From the NCBI GenBank assembly GCA_002347485.1, contig DDXM01000062.1, forward strand, positions 18,979 to 28,248: a stretch of 9,270 nucleotides of DNA, in the 5' to 3' direction. Below are positions 1 to 6,494 of the stretch, one piece after another. Position 1 is the first letter of the stretch; every line of letters starts with the position of its first letter. The stretch comes from Anaerolineaceae bacterium UBA2260. GTDB taxonomy: Bacteria > Chloroflexota > Anaerolineae > Anaerolineales > Anaerolineaceae. The notes beneath the pieces are model-generated. The model searched no databases. It was not told the origin of the DNA and saw only the letters and a list, made by a program, of their open reading frames with translations. A program made the position numbers and the translations under genes.

Positions 1-666
1 GACCCCTACGCCTCGCTCGATCCGCGCATGCGCATCGGCGATTCGGTGATGGAGGGGCTGCAGATCCACAACATCGGCGATCGCAAAGACCGCTACCAGA
101 TGGCGGTGGACATGCTCAAGAAGGTCGGGCTGGAGGAATACCACAGCCGGCGCTACCCGCACGAGTTCTCCGGCGGGCAGCGGCAGCGCATCGGCATCGC
201 GCGCGCCCTGGCGCTTCAACCACGCTTCATCGTTTGCGACGAGCCGGTCTCAGCGCTGGATGTGTCCATCCAATCGCAGGTGCTCAATATCCTCAAAGAC
301 TTGCAGCAGGAGTTCGGGCTGACCTACCTGTTCATTGCGCACAACCTGGGCGTAGTGGAGCATATCTCCAACCGCGTTGCGGTGATGTACCTGGGCAAGA
401 TGGTGGAGCTGGCTGGCAGGGAGGAGCTTTTCCGCAACCCGCTGCACCCCTACACCAAAGCGCTTATGTCCGCCATTCCCATCCCCAATCCCCGCCTGCG
501 GCGCGAGCGCATCATCCTCAAGGGCGACGTGCCCAGCCCGCTCAACCCGCCCAAAGGCTGCCGCTTCCATCCGCGCTGCCCCATCGCGGTGGCGCAATGC
601 GCGGTTGAAGAACCACCCTTCATTGAAAAAACCCCCGGCCATAGCGTTGCCTGCTGGCTGGCATAA
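1..666 (+). CDS. dppF: Peptide-type ABC transporter ATP-binding protein, DppF/OppF-like (5' end missing)
   Basis: This is the cytoplasmic ATPase subunit of a dipeptide/oligopeptide-type importer, which hydrolyses ATP to drive the two permeases encoded downstream. The window opens inside the gene; frame 1 is open from base 1, giving 221 visible residues. The first residues read DPYASLDPRM, the Q-loop region typical of DppF/OppF rather than DppD/OppD, so Walker A and roughly the first 100 residues lie upstream. Visible motifs in order are the ABC signature FSGGQRQR (about residues 56-63), Walker B FIVCDEP (76-82), the D-loop SALD and the H-loop histidine in FIAHNLG (about residue 114). The C-terminus is the oligopeptide-transporter extension, with GDVPSPLNPP followed by CRFHPRC. 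Four cysteines there are spaced CX5CX6CX17C, a pattern linked to a [4Fe-4S] cluster in this family. The exact substrate cannot be read from the ATPase. Confidence 0.93.
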   Translation, partial: DPYASLDPRMRIGDSVMEGLQIHNIGDRKDRYQMAVDMLKKVGLEEYHSRRYPHEFSGGQRQRIGIARALALQPRFIVCDEPVSALDVSIQSQVLNILKDLQQEFGLTYLFIAHNLGVVEHISNRVAVMYLGKMVELAGREELFRNPLHPYTKALMSAIPIPNPRLRRERIILKGDVPSPLNPPKGCRFHPRCPIAVAQCAVEEPPFIEKTPGHSVACWLA

Positions 667-705
667 GCAAGAATTGGTCTGCGTTAAAGATCCATACCAG
701 TAAAT

Positions 706-717
706 AAAGGAGGTGGT
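706..717 (+). other. Orphan Shine-Dalgarno-like sequence in the leader of the binding-protein gene
   Basis: AAAGGAGGTGGT is nearly a full complement of the 16S rRNA 3' end and is the strongest ribosome-binding match near this operon, yet no ATG, GTG or TTG follows at usable distance. The only in-frame candidate about 7 bases downstream is ATC at 721, a very rare start; GTG at 713 overlaps the site itself. The real binding-protein start has its own AAAGGAG at 791-797. The rest of 667-804 shows no convincing promoter. The site may be a remnant of an older start or gene, or a chance match. Confidence 0.4.
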
Positions 718-804
718 CGTATCAAACAACAAGAAAAAATCATCCACATGGGTTTTGAAAGGCAAAACCCGCTATCACGCAACAATTTGAAAAGGAGAAA
801 TGAA

Positions 805-2517
805 ATGAAACGTCGCTTTTTAGTTCTGTTTAGTACGTTGCTTGTCGCCAGCCTGCTGTTGGCTGCCTGCGCCAATCCCACCGAAACTCCAGTGGCCACT
901 GAAGCCCCGGTCGCGACCGAAGCGCCCGCCGCGGCGGCACCGCTCGAGATCGAGCTGGCCTTCCGCGTGGTCGACCGCGCCTACCTGCCTTCACCGGATA
1001 AGGTGGCACAGGAGATCCAGGCGCAGTTGAAAGAGGTCGGCATAAATGTGAAGCTGAAGGAAATGGAATCCACCGCCTTCATCGATGCCACCGCCGCCGG
1101 TAGCGAAGGCTTCTACCTGCTGGGTTGGAACGCTGACTACCCGGATGCTACCAACTTCTACGACTACCACTTCGCCACGCCTGAAAATATGCAGTTTGGT
1201 ACGCTGTATGATGACATGGTTGCTGAGATCCGCGCTGCCGGCAAGCTTTCTGACCCGGCTGCCCGCCAGGCGCACTATGACACCATCAACCAGATGCTCA
1301 AGGATTACCTCGTGATGATCCCGGTCGCCAACGGTGGTTCTGCGACCGTTTTCGCCGCCAATGTTGAGGGCGCTCACTCCAGCCCGCTGGGCAACGAGGT
1401 CTTTAGTGTGATGAGCAATGGCACTGATACCCTGGTTTGGATGCAGAATGCGGAACCCAACGCGCTTTGGTGCTCTGATGAAACCGACGGCGAATCACTG
1501 CGCGCTTGCGAGCAGGTCTACGAAGCTCTGCTGGCTTTTGAGGTCGGCGGCACCGATGTCATCCCCGCGCTGGCTGAATCCTACACGGTCAATGAAACCC
1601 TTGACGAGTGGACCTTTACCCTTCGCCAGGGCGTGACCTTCCATAACGGCGCCACCTTCGAAGCCAATGATGTTGTGGCCACCTACGCCTCCCTTTGGGA
1701 TGCTGCCAGCCCCAATCACACCGGCCGCACCGGCCAGTTTGAGTACTTTGGCGCGTTCTTCGGCAGCCCCATCAACACCGAGACGGTTGACGCCACAATG
1801 GTGGAAACCGACGGTCTGCTTTCACTGACAGCCCCCAGCTGCGATTATGGCGGCGAGTTCGCTTCCATCGCGGCGGTGGACGCCAGCACGGTCAAGTTCA
1901 CCCTGTGCTACCCCGATCCCGCTTTCCCCTCTAAGGTCGCCTTCTCGGTCTTCAGCATCCTGGATAAGGATCACCTCGACCTGACCGCCGGCGATTCCGT
2001 AGCCATCAGTGACAACTCCAACGGCACCGGACCCTTCATGGTCAAGCAGTGGAACCGCGGCGACAGCGTGGTCTTCGAAGCCAACCCCAATTACTGGGGC
2101 GAAGCCGCCAAGACTCAAACCCTGATCTTCCGCTGGTCAGAACAGTCCGCCCAGCGCCTGCTTGAGCTGCAGTCCGGGCAGGTACACGGCATCGATAACC
2201 CGGGTCCTGATGACATCGCGACCATCGAAGCAGATGCCAACCTTGCGCTGTACCCCCGCAACGGGTTCAACATCTTCTACATCGGCTTCAACCACGACGT
2301 CGCCCCGTTTGACAACCTGCTGGTCCGCCAGGCGATCACCTTCGCCATTGACCGCCAGCGCATCGTGGATCAGTACTACCCGGTCGGCTCCAGCGTTTCC
2401 GACAGCTTCGTGCCCGCCTTCGTGTATCCTGGCGCCAGCCCGAACGTCCCCTGGTGGCCATACGATCCTGAAAAAGCCAAGGAACTGCTCGTCGAAGCCG
2501 GCTACGCCGTCCCGTAA
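805..2517 (+). CDS. Circularly permuted SBP_bac_5 lipoprotein, peptide-type ABC transporter substrate-binding protein
   Basis: This 570-residue extracytoplasmic lipoprotein should capture the substrate and deliver it to the DppB/DppC-type permeases encoded just downstream. ATG 805 is chosen because AAAGGAG (791-797) lies 7 bases before it and it gives a clean lipoprotein signal: MKRR, a hydrophobic core and lipobox LAAC with Cys22. The upstream in-frame ATG 748 has neither. Residues 23-46 are a Pro/Thr/Glu/Ala linker with PVATEA twice. Residues about 47-206 match the usual C-terminal part of the family: EIELAFRVVDRAYLPSPDKV, LLGWNADYPDATNF, then SPLGNEVF. Residues about 207-570 then run from the usual N-terminus (TDTLVWMQNAEPN) through PALAESY, FTLRQGVTFHNG, NGTGPFMVKQW and NPNYWGEA to YDPEKAKELLVEAGY, where the gene stops. 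In E. coli DppA the order is the reverse. Cysteines 223/235 and 346/368 could form disulfides. Substrate is unknown. Confidence 0.9.
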   Translation: MKRRFLVLFSTLLVASLLLAACANPTETPVATEAPVATEAPAAAAPLEIELAFRVVDRAYLPSPDKVAQEIQAQLKEVGINVKLKEMESTAFIDATAAGSEGFYLLGWNADYPDATNFYDYHFATPENMQFGTLYDDMVAEIRAAGKLSDPAARQAHYDTINQMLKDYLVMIPVANGGSATVFAANVEGAHSSPLGNEVFSVMSNGTDTLVWMQNAEPNALWCSDETDGESLRACEQVYEALLAFEVGGTDVIPALAESYTVNETLDEWTFTLRQGVTFHNGATFEANDVVATYASLWDAASPNHTGRTGQFEYFGAFFGSPINTETVDATMVETDGLLSLTAPSCDYGGEFASIAAVDASTVKFTLCYPDPAFPSKVAFSVFSILDKDHLDLTAGDSVAISDNSNGTGPFMVKQWNRGDSVVFEANPNYWGEAAKTQTLIFRWSEQSAQRLLELQSGQVHGIDNPGPDDIATIEADANLALYPRNGFNIFYIGFNHDVAPFDNLLVRQAITFAIDRQRIVDQYYPVGSSVSDSFVPAFVYPGASPNVPWWPYDPEKAKELLVEAGYAVP

Positions 2518-2543
2518 GTTTCAAACAAGTTCGTCGTTTTCAA

Positions 2544-2573
2544 TGGATGGGGCTGGAGGCCCAGCCCCATCCA
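2544..2573 (+). promoter_or_regulatory. Intercistronic 13-bp perfect hairpin between binding-protein and permease genes
   Basis: TGGATGGGGCTGG (2544-2556) and its exact reverse complement (2561-2573) flank a 4-base loop AGGC. No U-tract follows, so this is not a standard intrinsic terminator. Its place, 27 bases after the binding-protein stop and 28 before the dppB-type start, fits the known arrangement in binding-protein operons. There an mRNA hairpin protects the upstream message, or partly ends transcription, so that binding protein exceeds permease. That role is inferred; the stem itself is seen directly. Confidence 0.75.
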
Positions 2574-2600
2574 CAAACCTGATCATTAGAGAGAAACATC

Positions 2601-3677
2601 ATGCTTCAATTCATCGCCCGAAGATTATTGTTGTTGCTGCCCGTCATGCTCGGCGTGGTGCTGGTCACATTCCTGATCGTGCGCCTGATCCCGGGCGACC
2701 CGTGCATCACCATGCTGGGCGAACGCGCCACGCCTGCCAAGTGCGAGGCTTTCCTCGAACGCTACGGGCTGAACGATAATCTCGGCGTGCAGTTCATCCG
2801 CTACCTCGAAAACCTGGTCAAAGGCGATTTTGGTGATTCGATCCGCTTCACCCGCCCCGTCACCACCCTCATCGCCGAGCGCCTGCCCCTCACCATGGAG
2901 CTGACGCTGCTCGCCATGATCTTTTCCACCACGGTGGGCGTGTTGTTGGGGGTCATTTCTGCCCTAAAACGCAACACGATCATCGATACTCTCACCATGA
3001 TTATTGCGAATATCGGCGTTTCCATGCCCGTGTTCTGGCTGGGGCTGCTGCTGGCCTACTTCTTCGCCCTCACGCTCAAAGGAACGCCGTTCGTTCTACC
3101 CCCGTCAGGCAGGTTCTCCGCTGGTCTTTCGCCGGTGGACCTGGCGGAATTCTGGAACCTGGAAAACCTGACCGGCATGAAAGCCTTTCTGGTTGAATTG
3201 ATGTCCAACACGGTGCTGGTGAACGCGCTCATCACCGGTGACTGGGCTTTATTCTGGGATTCGTTCAGGCACCTGATTCTCCCCGCGGTGGCGGTCGGCA
3301 CCATTCCCATGTCCATCATCGCCCGCATGACCCGCTCAAGCCTGCTCGAGGTGGTGGGGCTGGATTACATTCGCGCTGCGCGCGCCAAGGGCATGACCGA
3401 GAGCCGCGTTATCCGCAAGCACGCCATGCGCAACGCGCTGATCCCTATTGTCACCATTATCGGTATCGAAACCGGCAGCCTGCTTTCCGGCGCGGTGCTC
3501 ACCGAAACGGTGTTCAACCTGCCGGGCTTTGGCACCGGGCTGGTCTCCGCCATCCTCGCGCGGGATTACCCGGTGGTGCAGGGGTTCACCCTGGTGATCG
3601 CCACGATCTTTGTGCTGGTGAACTTGATCGTGGATATCTCATATGCTTATCTTGACCCCCGCATCAGGTTGGAGTAG
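2601..3677 (+). CDS. dppB: Peptide-type ABC transporter permease, DppB family
   Basis: This inner-membrane permease forms half of the translocation channel. The protein has 358 residues with an N-terminal membrane helix (about residues 9-29), the family motif IPGDP (30-34) and further helices from about residue 97 onward. The cytoplasmic EAA loop that contacts the ATPase is at about 257-282 (YIRAARAKGM then NALIP). It ends with the DppB hallmarks TETVFNLPGFG (301-311) and YLDPRIRLE. The region between the third and fourth helices (about 160-225) looks longer than in E. coli DppB. Cys35 and Cys48 lie in the first predicted external segment. The start has a modest AGAGAG site at 2588-2593. The neighbouring dppC-type gene begins 11 bases after its stop, which supports translational linkage. 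Family assignment is secure; the dpp name reflects homology rather than a known substrate. Confidence 0.93.
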   Translation: MLQFIARRLLLLLPVMLGVVLVTFLIVRLIPGDPCITMLGERATPAKCEAFLERYGLNDNLGVQFIRYLENLVKGDFGDSIRFTRPVTTLIAERLPLTMELTLLAMIFSTTVGVLLGVISALKRNTIIDTLTMIIANIGVSMPVFWLGLLLAYFFALTLKGTPFVLPPSGRFSAGLSPVDLAEFWNLENLTGMKAFLVELMSNTVLVNALITGDWALFWDSFRHLILPAVAVGTIPMSIIARMTRSSLLEVVGLDYIRAARAKGMTESRVIRKHAMRNALIPIVTIIGIETGSLLSGAVLTETVFNLPGFGTGLVSAILARDYPVVQGFTLVIATIFVLVNLIVDISYAYLDPRIRLE

Positions 3678-3688
3678 GTGGTACTGCC

Positions 3689-4618
3689 ATGGAAAACACA
3701 TCAGAATTGACCGAAATTGTCACCCAGGCAAGCCGACAATCGCCCACACGCGAAGCGTTGCGTCACTTATGGCGCCACAGCTCCGGCAAGGCGGGCATTA
3801 TCATCCTGGGTTTACTTATTCTTATCGCCATTTTTGCCCCGGTCATCGCGCCGTATGACCCCACACAGTTGTTGAAAACTGAAATACGGCGCGATACCCC
3901 TTGCATCCACCTGTTGGGCTGCCCCGCCGAGCGCGAGCAGCACCTGTTTGGCATTGACGGCAACAGCCGCGACCTCTTCTCGCGGGTCATCTTCGGTTCG
4001 CGCCTGTCGCTGCAGGTGGGCGTGACCACCATGGCGTTTGCCATCGTCATCGGCACGCTCATAGGCGCTGTCTCGGCTTACGCCGGCGGCTGGCTGGATA
4101 ACATCCTCATGCGCACCATGGACGTGCTGATGGCGTTCCCCAGCCTGTTGCTAGCCATCGCCATTGTGTCGATCTTAGGCACCGGGTTGATCAACGCGCT
4201 GCTGGCGATCGGCATTGTCTCCATCCCGCGCTTCGCGCGCCTGGTGCGCTCCACCGTGCTCACCGTCAAGGATCTGGAGTTTGTGCAGGCTTCGCGCGCC
4301 ATGGGCGCCTCAGGCATGCATATCCTGTTCAAGCGCATCCTGCCCAACGCGGTCACCCCGCTCATCGTTCAGGGTACGCTGGGAATTGCCACCGCTATCC
4401 TCGACGCCGCCGCGCTCTCCTTCCTGGGGCTGGGCGCGGAGCCGCCGCGCCCCGAGTGGGGTCTGATGCTGGGCGAGGAAAAGAACAGCATCTTCAGCGC
4501 GCCGCACCTGGTCATCTTCCCCGGCATCGCCATCATGTTCACCGTGCTGGGCTTCAACCTGCTGGGTGACGGCCTGCGCGATATCCTCGACCCGCGCCTG
4601 ACGCGGGCAGGGAAGTAG
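3689..4618 (+). CDS. dppC: Peptide-type ABC transporter permease, DppC family
   Basis: This is the second inner-membrane permease, pairing with the DppB-type protein to form the channel. It has 309 residues with a cytoplasmic N-terminus and a first helix at about 36-53. The characteristic external segment HLFGIDGNSRDLFSRVIFGS is at about 85-104, followed by helices from about 108 onward. The EAA loop is at about 199-223 (VQASRAMGAS then RILPNAVTPL). The DppC signature LSFLGLGAEPPRPEWG is at about 243-258, and the protein ends near DPRL. Cys72 and Cys78 lie in the external segment; the DppB-type partner also has two external cysteines, so extracytoplasmic disulfides are possible. The ribosome site AGGTGG (3676-3681) overlaps the stop codon of the previous gene and is 7 bases from ATG, indicating tight coupling. 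A terminator follows at 4641, so this is the last gene of the operon. Confidence 0.93.
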   Translation: MENTSELTEIVTQASRQSPTREALRHLWRHSSGKAGIIILGLLILIAIFAPVIAPYDPTQLLKTEIRRDTPCIHLLGCPAEREQHLFGIDGNSRDLFSRVIFGSRLSLQVGVTTMAFAIVIGTLIGAVSAYAGGWLDNILMRTMDVLMAFPSLLLAIAIVSILGTGLINALLAIGIVSIPRFARLVRSTVLTVKDLEFVQASRAMGASGMHILFKRILPNAVTPLIVQGTLGIATAILDAAALSFLGLGAEPPRPEWGLMLGEEKNSIFSAPHLVIFPGIAIMFTVLGFNLLGDGLRDILDPRLTRAGK

Positions 4619-4640
4619 ACCGACTGAAATCGTGATTGAG

Positions 4641-4665
4641 AGGCGCGCTCACGGCGCGCCTTTTT
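4641..4665 (+). terminator. Intrinsic terminator ending the ABC transporter operon
   Basis: An 8-bp GC-rich stem AGGCGCGC / GCGCGCCT (4641-4648 with 4654-4661) with loop TCACG runs directly into TTTTT (4661-4665). It starts 22 bases after the dppC-type stop codon. This is a textbook Rho-independent terminator and marks the operon's end. Confidence 0.9.
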
Positions 4666-4769
4666 GGTTTTAACAGGTACGAACCCTAACCTAATCCTAC
4701 TGTGACCGATAAATATTGATAAAAAGGGTAAAATTAGGTGGAGGAGACCGTTGATGAGGAGTTTTCCCC

Positions 4770-5342
4770 ATGATAAATCCCAATCCGAAAGCGGATGCGT
4801 TTATCGCCTGGTCAGGGCATTGGCAGCGGGAATTTAGCGAACTGCGCCGCATTGCCCTGGACTTTGATCTGGATGAAAAACTGAAATGGGGCAATCCCTG
4901 TTACACCGCCGGGATAAACAATGTCGTCCTCGTCCACGGGTTCAAGGAGTATTGCGCCTACCTGTTCTTCAAGGGCGCGTTGTTAAAAGACCCCGCGGAA
5001 ATCCTCGTTCAACAGACCGAAAATGTGCAATCCTTCCGCCAGGTGCGCTTCACCAGCGTGGACCAGGTGCTGGAGCCGATTCTGCGAGCATATATCCGCC
5101 AGGCGATCGAAGTGGAGAAAGCTGGGCTCAAGGTGGAATTCAAAGAGACGCGGGAATTCGTGATGGCCGAGGAATTTCGAGAGGCACTCTCGCAAGACCC
5201 GGCATTGAAAGCTTCCTACGCAGCGCTCACTCCCGGGCGGCAGCGGGCTTACCTGCTGCATTTCTCTACGCCCAAACAATCTGCCACCCGTCTGGCGCGC
5301 ATTGAAAAATGCCTGAAGGGCAGGGGATTGAACGACCGCTAA
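4770..5342 (+). CDS. YdeI-like protein: DUF1801 domain with YdeI/OmdA-type C-terminus
   Basis: This is a 190-residue soluble protein with no signal peptide or membrane segment. Residues about 15-120 resemble the DUF1801 domain, with LKWGNPCYTAGINNVVLV (38-55), EYCAYLFFKGALLKD (60-74) and SFRQVRFTSVDQV (88-100) as its recognisable core. Residues about 128-185 match the YdeI/OmpD-associated C-terminal module: a short helix (EEFREALSQDP) and then LTPGRQRAYLLHFSTPKQSA (153-172) followed by a basic RLARIEKCLKG tail. Length and order match Bacillus subtilis YdeI-type proteins. The OmdA part is annotated elsewhere as bacteriocin-protection related, but no reaction is established and I assign none. 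The ATG has AGGAG at 4757-4761, 8 bases upstream. It follows the terminator at 4641-4665, so it should have its own promoter in 4666-4756; I see only weak AT-rich candidates there, such as TAAAAT at 4729-4734. Confidence 0.85.
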   Translation: MINPNPKADAFIAWSGHWQREFSELRRIALDFDLDEKLKWGNPCYTAGINNVVLVHGFKEYCAYLFFKGALLKDPAEILVQQTENVQSFRQVRFTSVDQVLEPILRAYIRQAIEVEKAGLKVEFKETREFVMAEEFREALSQDPALKASYAALTPGRQRAYLLHFSTPKQSATRLARIEKCLKGRGLNDR

Positions 5343-5378
5343 CCGCTTTATTATGCATACGAGAAAGGTGAATTCAAA

Positions 5379-5930
5379 ATGGATCTGACATCTGAACAAA
5401 TATCCCGCCAACTCGAAACGCTGCGCACCCGCTTTGAGAAGAACCCGCAGCGCCATTCCGGGCTGGTATGGCCGTACGTGCTTTTGCGGTTGCAATCCGA
5501 CCCGGGCAAGTTGTGGTCGCTCTACCAGATGGAAGCCAGCGGCGGCGAGCCGGACGCGGTGGGGCTGGTCAAAATGACCGGCGAAGTACTTTTTTATGAT
5601 TGCAGCCCCGAAACCCCCGCCGGGCGGCGCAACCTGTGCTACGACCGCGCAGCGCTCGACAAGCGCAAGGAGCACAAGCCCGCCAACAGCGCGCTGGATG
5701 TGGCCGCCGCCATGGGCGTCGAACTGCTCAGCGAGGAAGAATACCGCTACCTGCAGACGCTGGGCGAGTTTGACCTGAAAACCTCGAGCTGGGTAAAAAC
5801 CCCGCTTGAGATCCGCAAGCGCGGCGGCGCACTCTTCTGCGACCGGCGTTACGACCACGTGTTCACCTATCACAACAGCGCGGATTCCTACTATGCCGTA
5901 CGCGGTTTCCGCGCCGTGCTGAAGGTCTGA
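5379..5930 (+). CDS. DUF4256 family protein of unknown function
   Basis: This 183-residue soluble protein has no signal peptide or membrane helix. I recognise the DUF4256 family from its run of conserved blocks: WSLYQMEASGGEPDAVG (46-62), FYDCSPETPAGRRNLCYDR (72-90), KRKEHKPANSALDVAAAMG (95-113), TSSWVKTP (135-142) and GGALFCDRRYDHVFTYHN (149-166). Density of Cys, Asp, Arg and His in these blocks suggests a conserved active or binding site, but no function is known to me. It covers essentially the whole family length. AAAGGTG (5364-5370) precedes ATG by 8 bases. It starts 36 bases after the YdeI-like gene with no terminator between them, so the two are probably co-transcribed. No hairpin is seen after its stop before the bacterioferritin promoter. 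Confidence 0.88.
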   Translation: MDLTSEQISRQLETLRTRFEKNPQRHSGLVWPYVLLRLQSDPGKLWSLYQMEASGGEPDAVGLVKMTGEVLFYDCSPETPAGRRNLCYDRAALDKRKEHKPANSALDVAAAMGVELLSEEEYRYLQTLGEFDLKTSSWVKTPLEIRKRGGALFCDRRYDHVFTYHNSADSYYAVRGFRAVLKV

Positions 5931-5953
5931 GACCGCCACCATCCAACGCACGC

Positions 5954-5982
5954 TTAACAGGGTCCGCGATCCCGTATATAAT
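5954..5982 (+). promoter_or_regulatory. Sigma70-type promoter for the bacterioferritin gene
   Basis: The -35 box TTAACA (5954-5959, five of six consensus bases) and perfect -10 box TATAAT (5977-5982) are separated by exactly 17 bases. Transcription would begin near 5989, leaving a leader of only about 15 bases with GGAGGTGA (5993-6000) before the ATG at 6004. The promoter makes bfr a separate transcription unit from the DUF4256 gene. No obvious Fur-box-like palindrome is visible over it. Confidence 0.8.
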
Positions 5983-6003
5983 TTAGCAAAACGGAGGTGA
6001 ACA

Positions 6004-6471
6004 ATGAAGGGTAAGCCAAAAGTCATTGACGAATTGAATTTTCTGCTGGTGGATGAGCTGACCGCAATCAGCCAATACATGGTGCACGCCGAGATGTGCG
6101 CCAACTGGGGATACGAAAAACTGGCCGAGAAGATTGAAAAACGCGCCATCGAGGAAATGAAGCACGCGGAGAAGCATATCGCGCGCATCCTCTTCCTCGA
6201 GGGCAAGCCCATCGTCAGCAACCTGAACACGATCCACATCGGGTCGGATGTACAGACCATACTGACCAACGATCACGCTGCCGAGCAGGGCGCCATCACC
6301 GAGTATAACAAGGCCATCAACTTGTGCACCGAGGAGGCCGACAACGGCACGCGCGAGATCCTCGAGGACATCCTCACTGATGAGGAGGCGCATATCGACT
6401 GGATCGAAGCCCAGCTTGACCAGATCGAACAGATGGGCATCCAGAACTACCTGGTGGAGCAGTTGGGATAA
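6004..6471 (+). CDS. bfr: Bacterioferritin (heme-type iron storage protein)
   Basis: This 155-residue four-helix ferritin should assemble into a 24-subunit cytoplasmic shell that oxidises Fe(II) and stores it as a ferric mineral. All dinuclear ferroxidase ligands known from E. coli Bfr fall at the same residue numbers here: Glu18, Glu51, His54, Glu94, Glu127 and His130. Met52, the axial heme ligand between subunits, is present in EEMKHAEKH, so a heme-binding bacterioferritin is more likely than a non-heme ferritin or Dps. Tyr25 and Trp35 are also kept. The opening MKGKPKVIDELN and the end GIQNYLVEQLG match the family ends, so the protein is complete. GGAGG lies 6 bases before ATG, and a consensus promoter lies just upstream. 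The convergent gene at 6616-7728 encodes another iron protein, so this is a small iron-handling locus. Confidence 0.95.
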   Translation: MKGKPKVIDELNFLLVDELTAISQYMVHAEMCANWGYEKLAEKIEKRAIEEMKHAEKHIARILFLEGKPIVSNLNTIHIGSDVQTILTNDHAAEQGAITEYNKAINLCTEEADNGTREILEDILTDEEAHIDWIEAQLDQIEQMGIQNYLVEQLG

Positions 6472-6494
6472 CGCTCTTTCATTGAAAATGATTA

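Noticed and set aside
748..804. ATG 748 as the binding-protein start
   Set aside because: It has no ribosome site and places 19 polar residues before an otherwise perfect lipoprotein signal peptide; ATG 805 has AAAGGAG at the right distance.
805..2517. A frameshift or nonsense mutation as the explanation for the odd domain order of the binding protein
   Set aside because: One unbroken frame covers both segments, the pieces fit the fold once each without duplication, and signal peptide, ribosome site and stop are intact; only swapped order explains this.
2162..2779. A + strand frame overlapping the binding-protein end and the dppB start
   Set aside because: Its translation is low-complexity, rich in Ser/Thr/Arg/Pro, and overlaps two strong genes in another frame.
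4666..4769. A consensus promoter for the YdeI-like gene
   Set aside because: TAAAAT at 4729-4734 is an acceptable -10 box but no -35 match stands 16-18 bases upstream, so I do not list it as a feature.
4983..6269. A 428-codon open frame on the - strand
   Set aside because: It lies antisense to three well-supported + strand genes (YdeI-like, DUF4256, bfr), matches no family I know, and is explained by GC-biased third positions.
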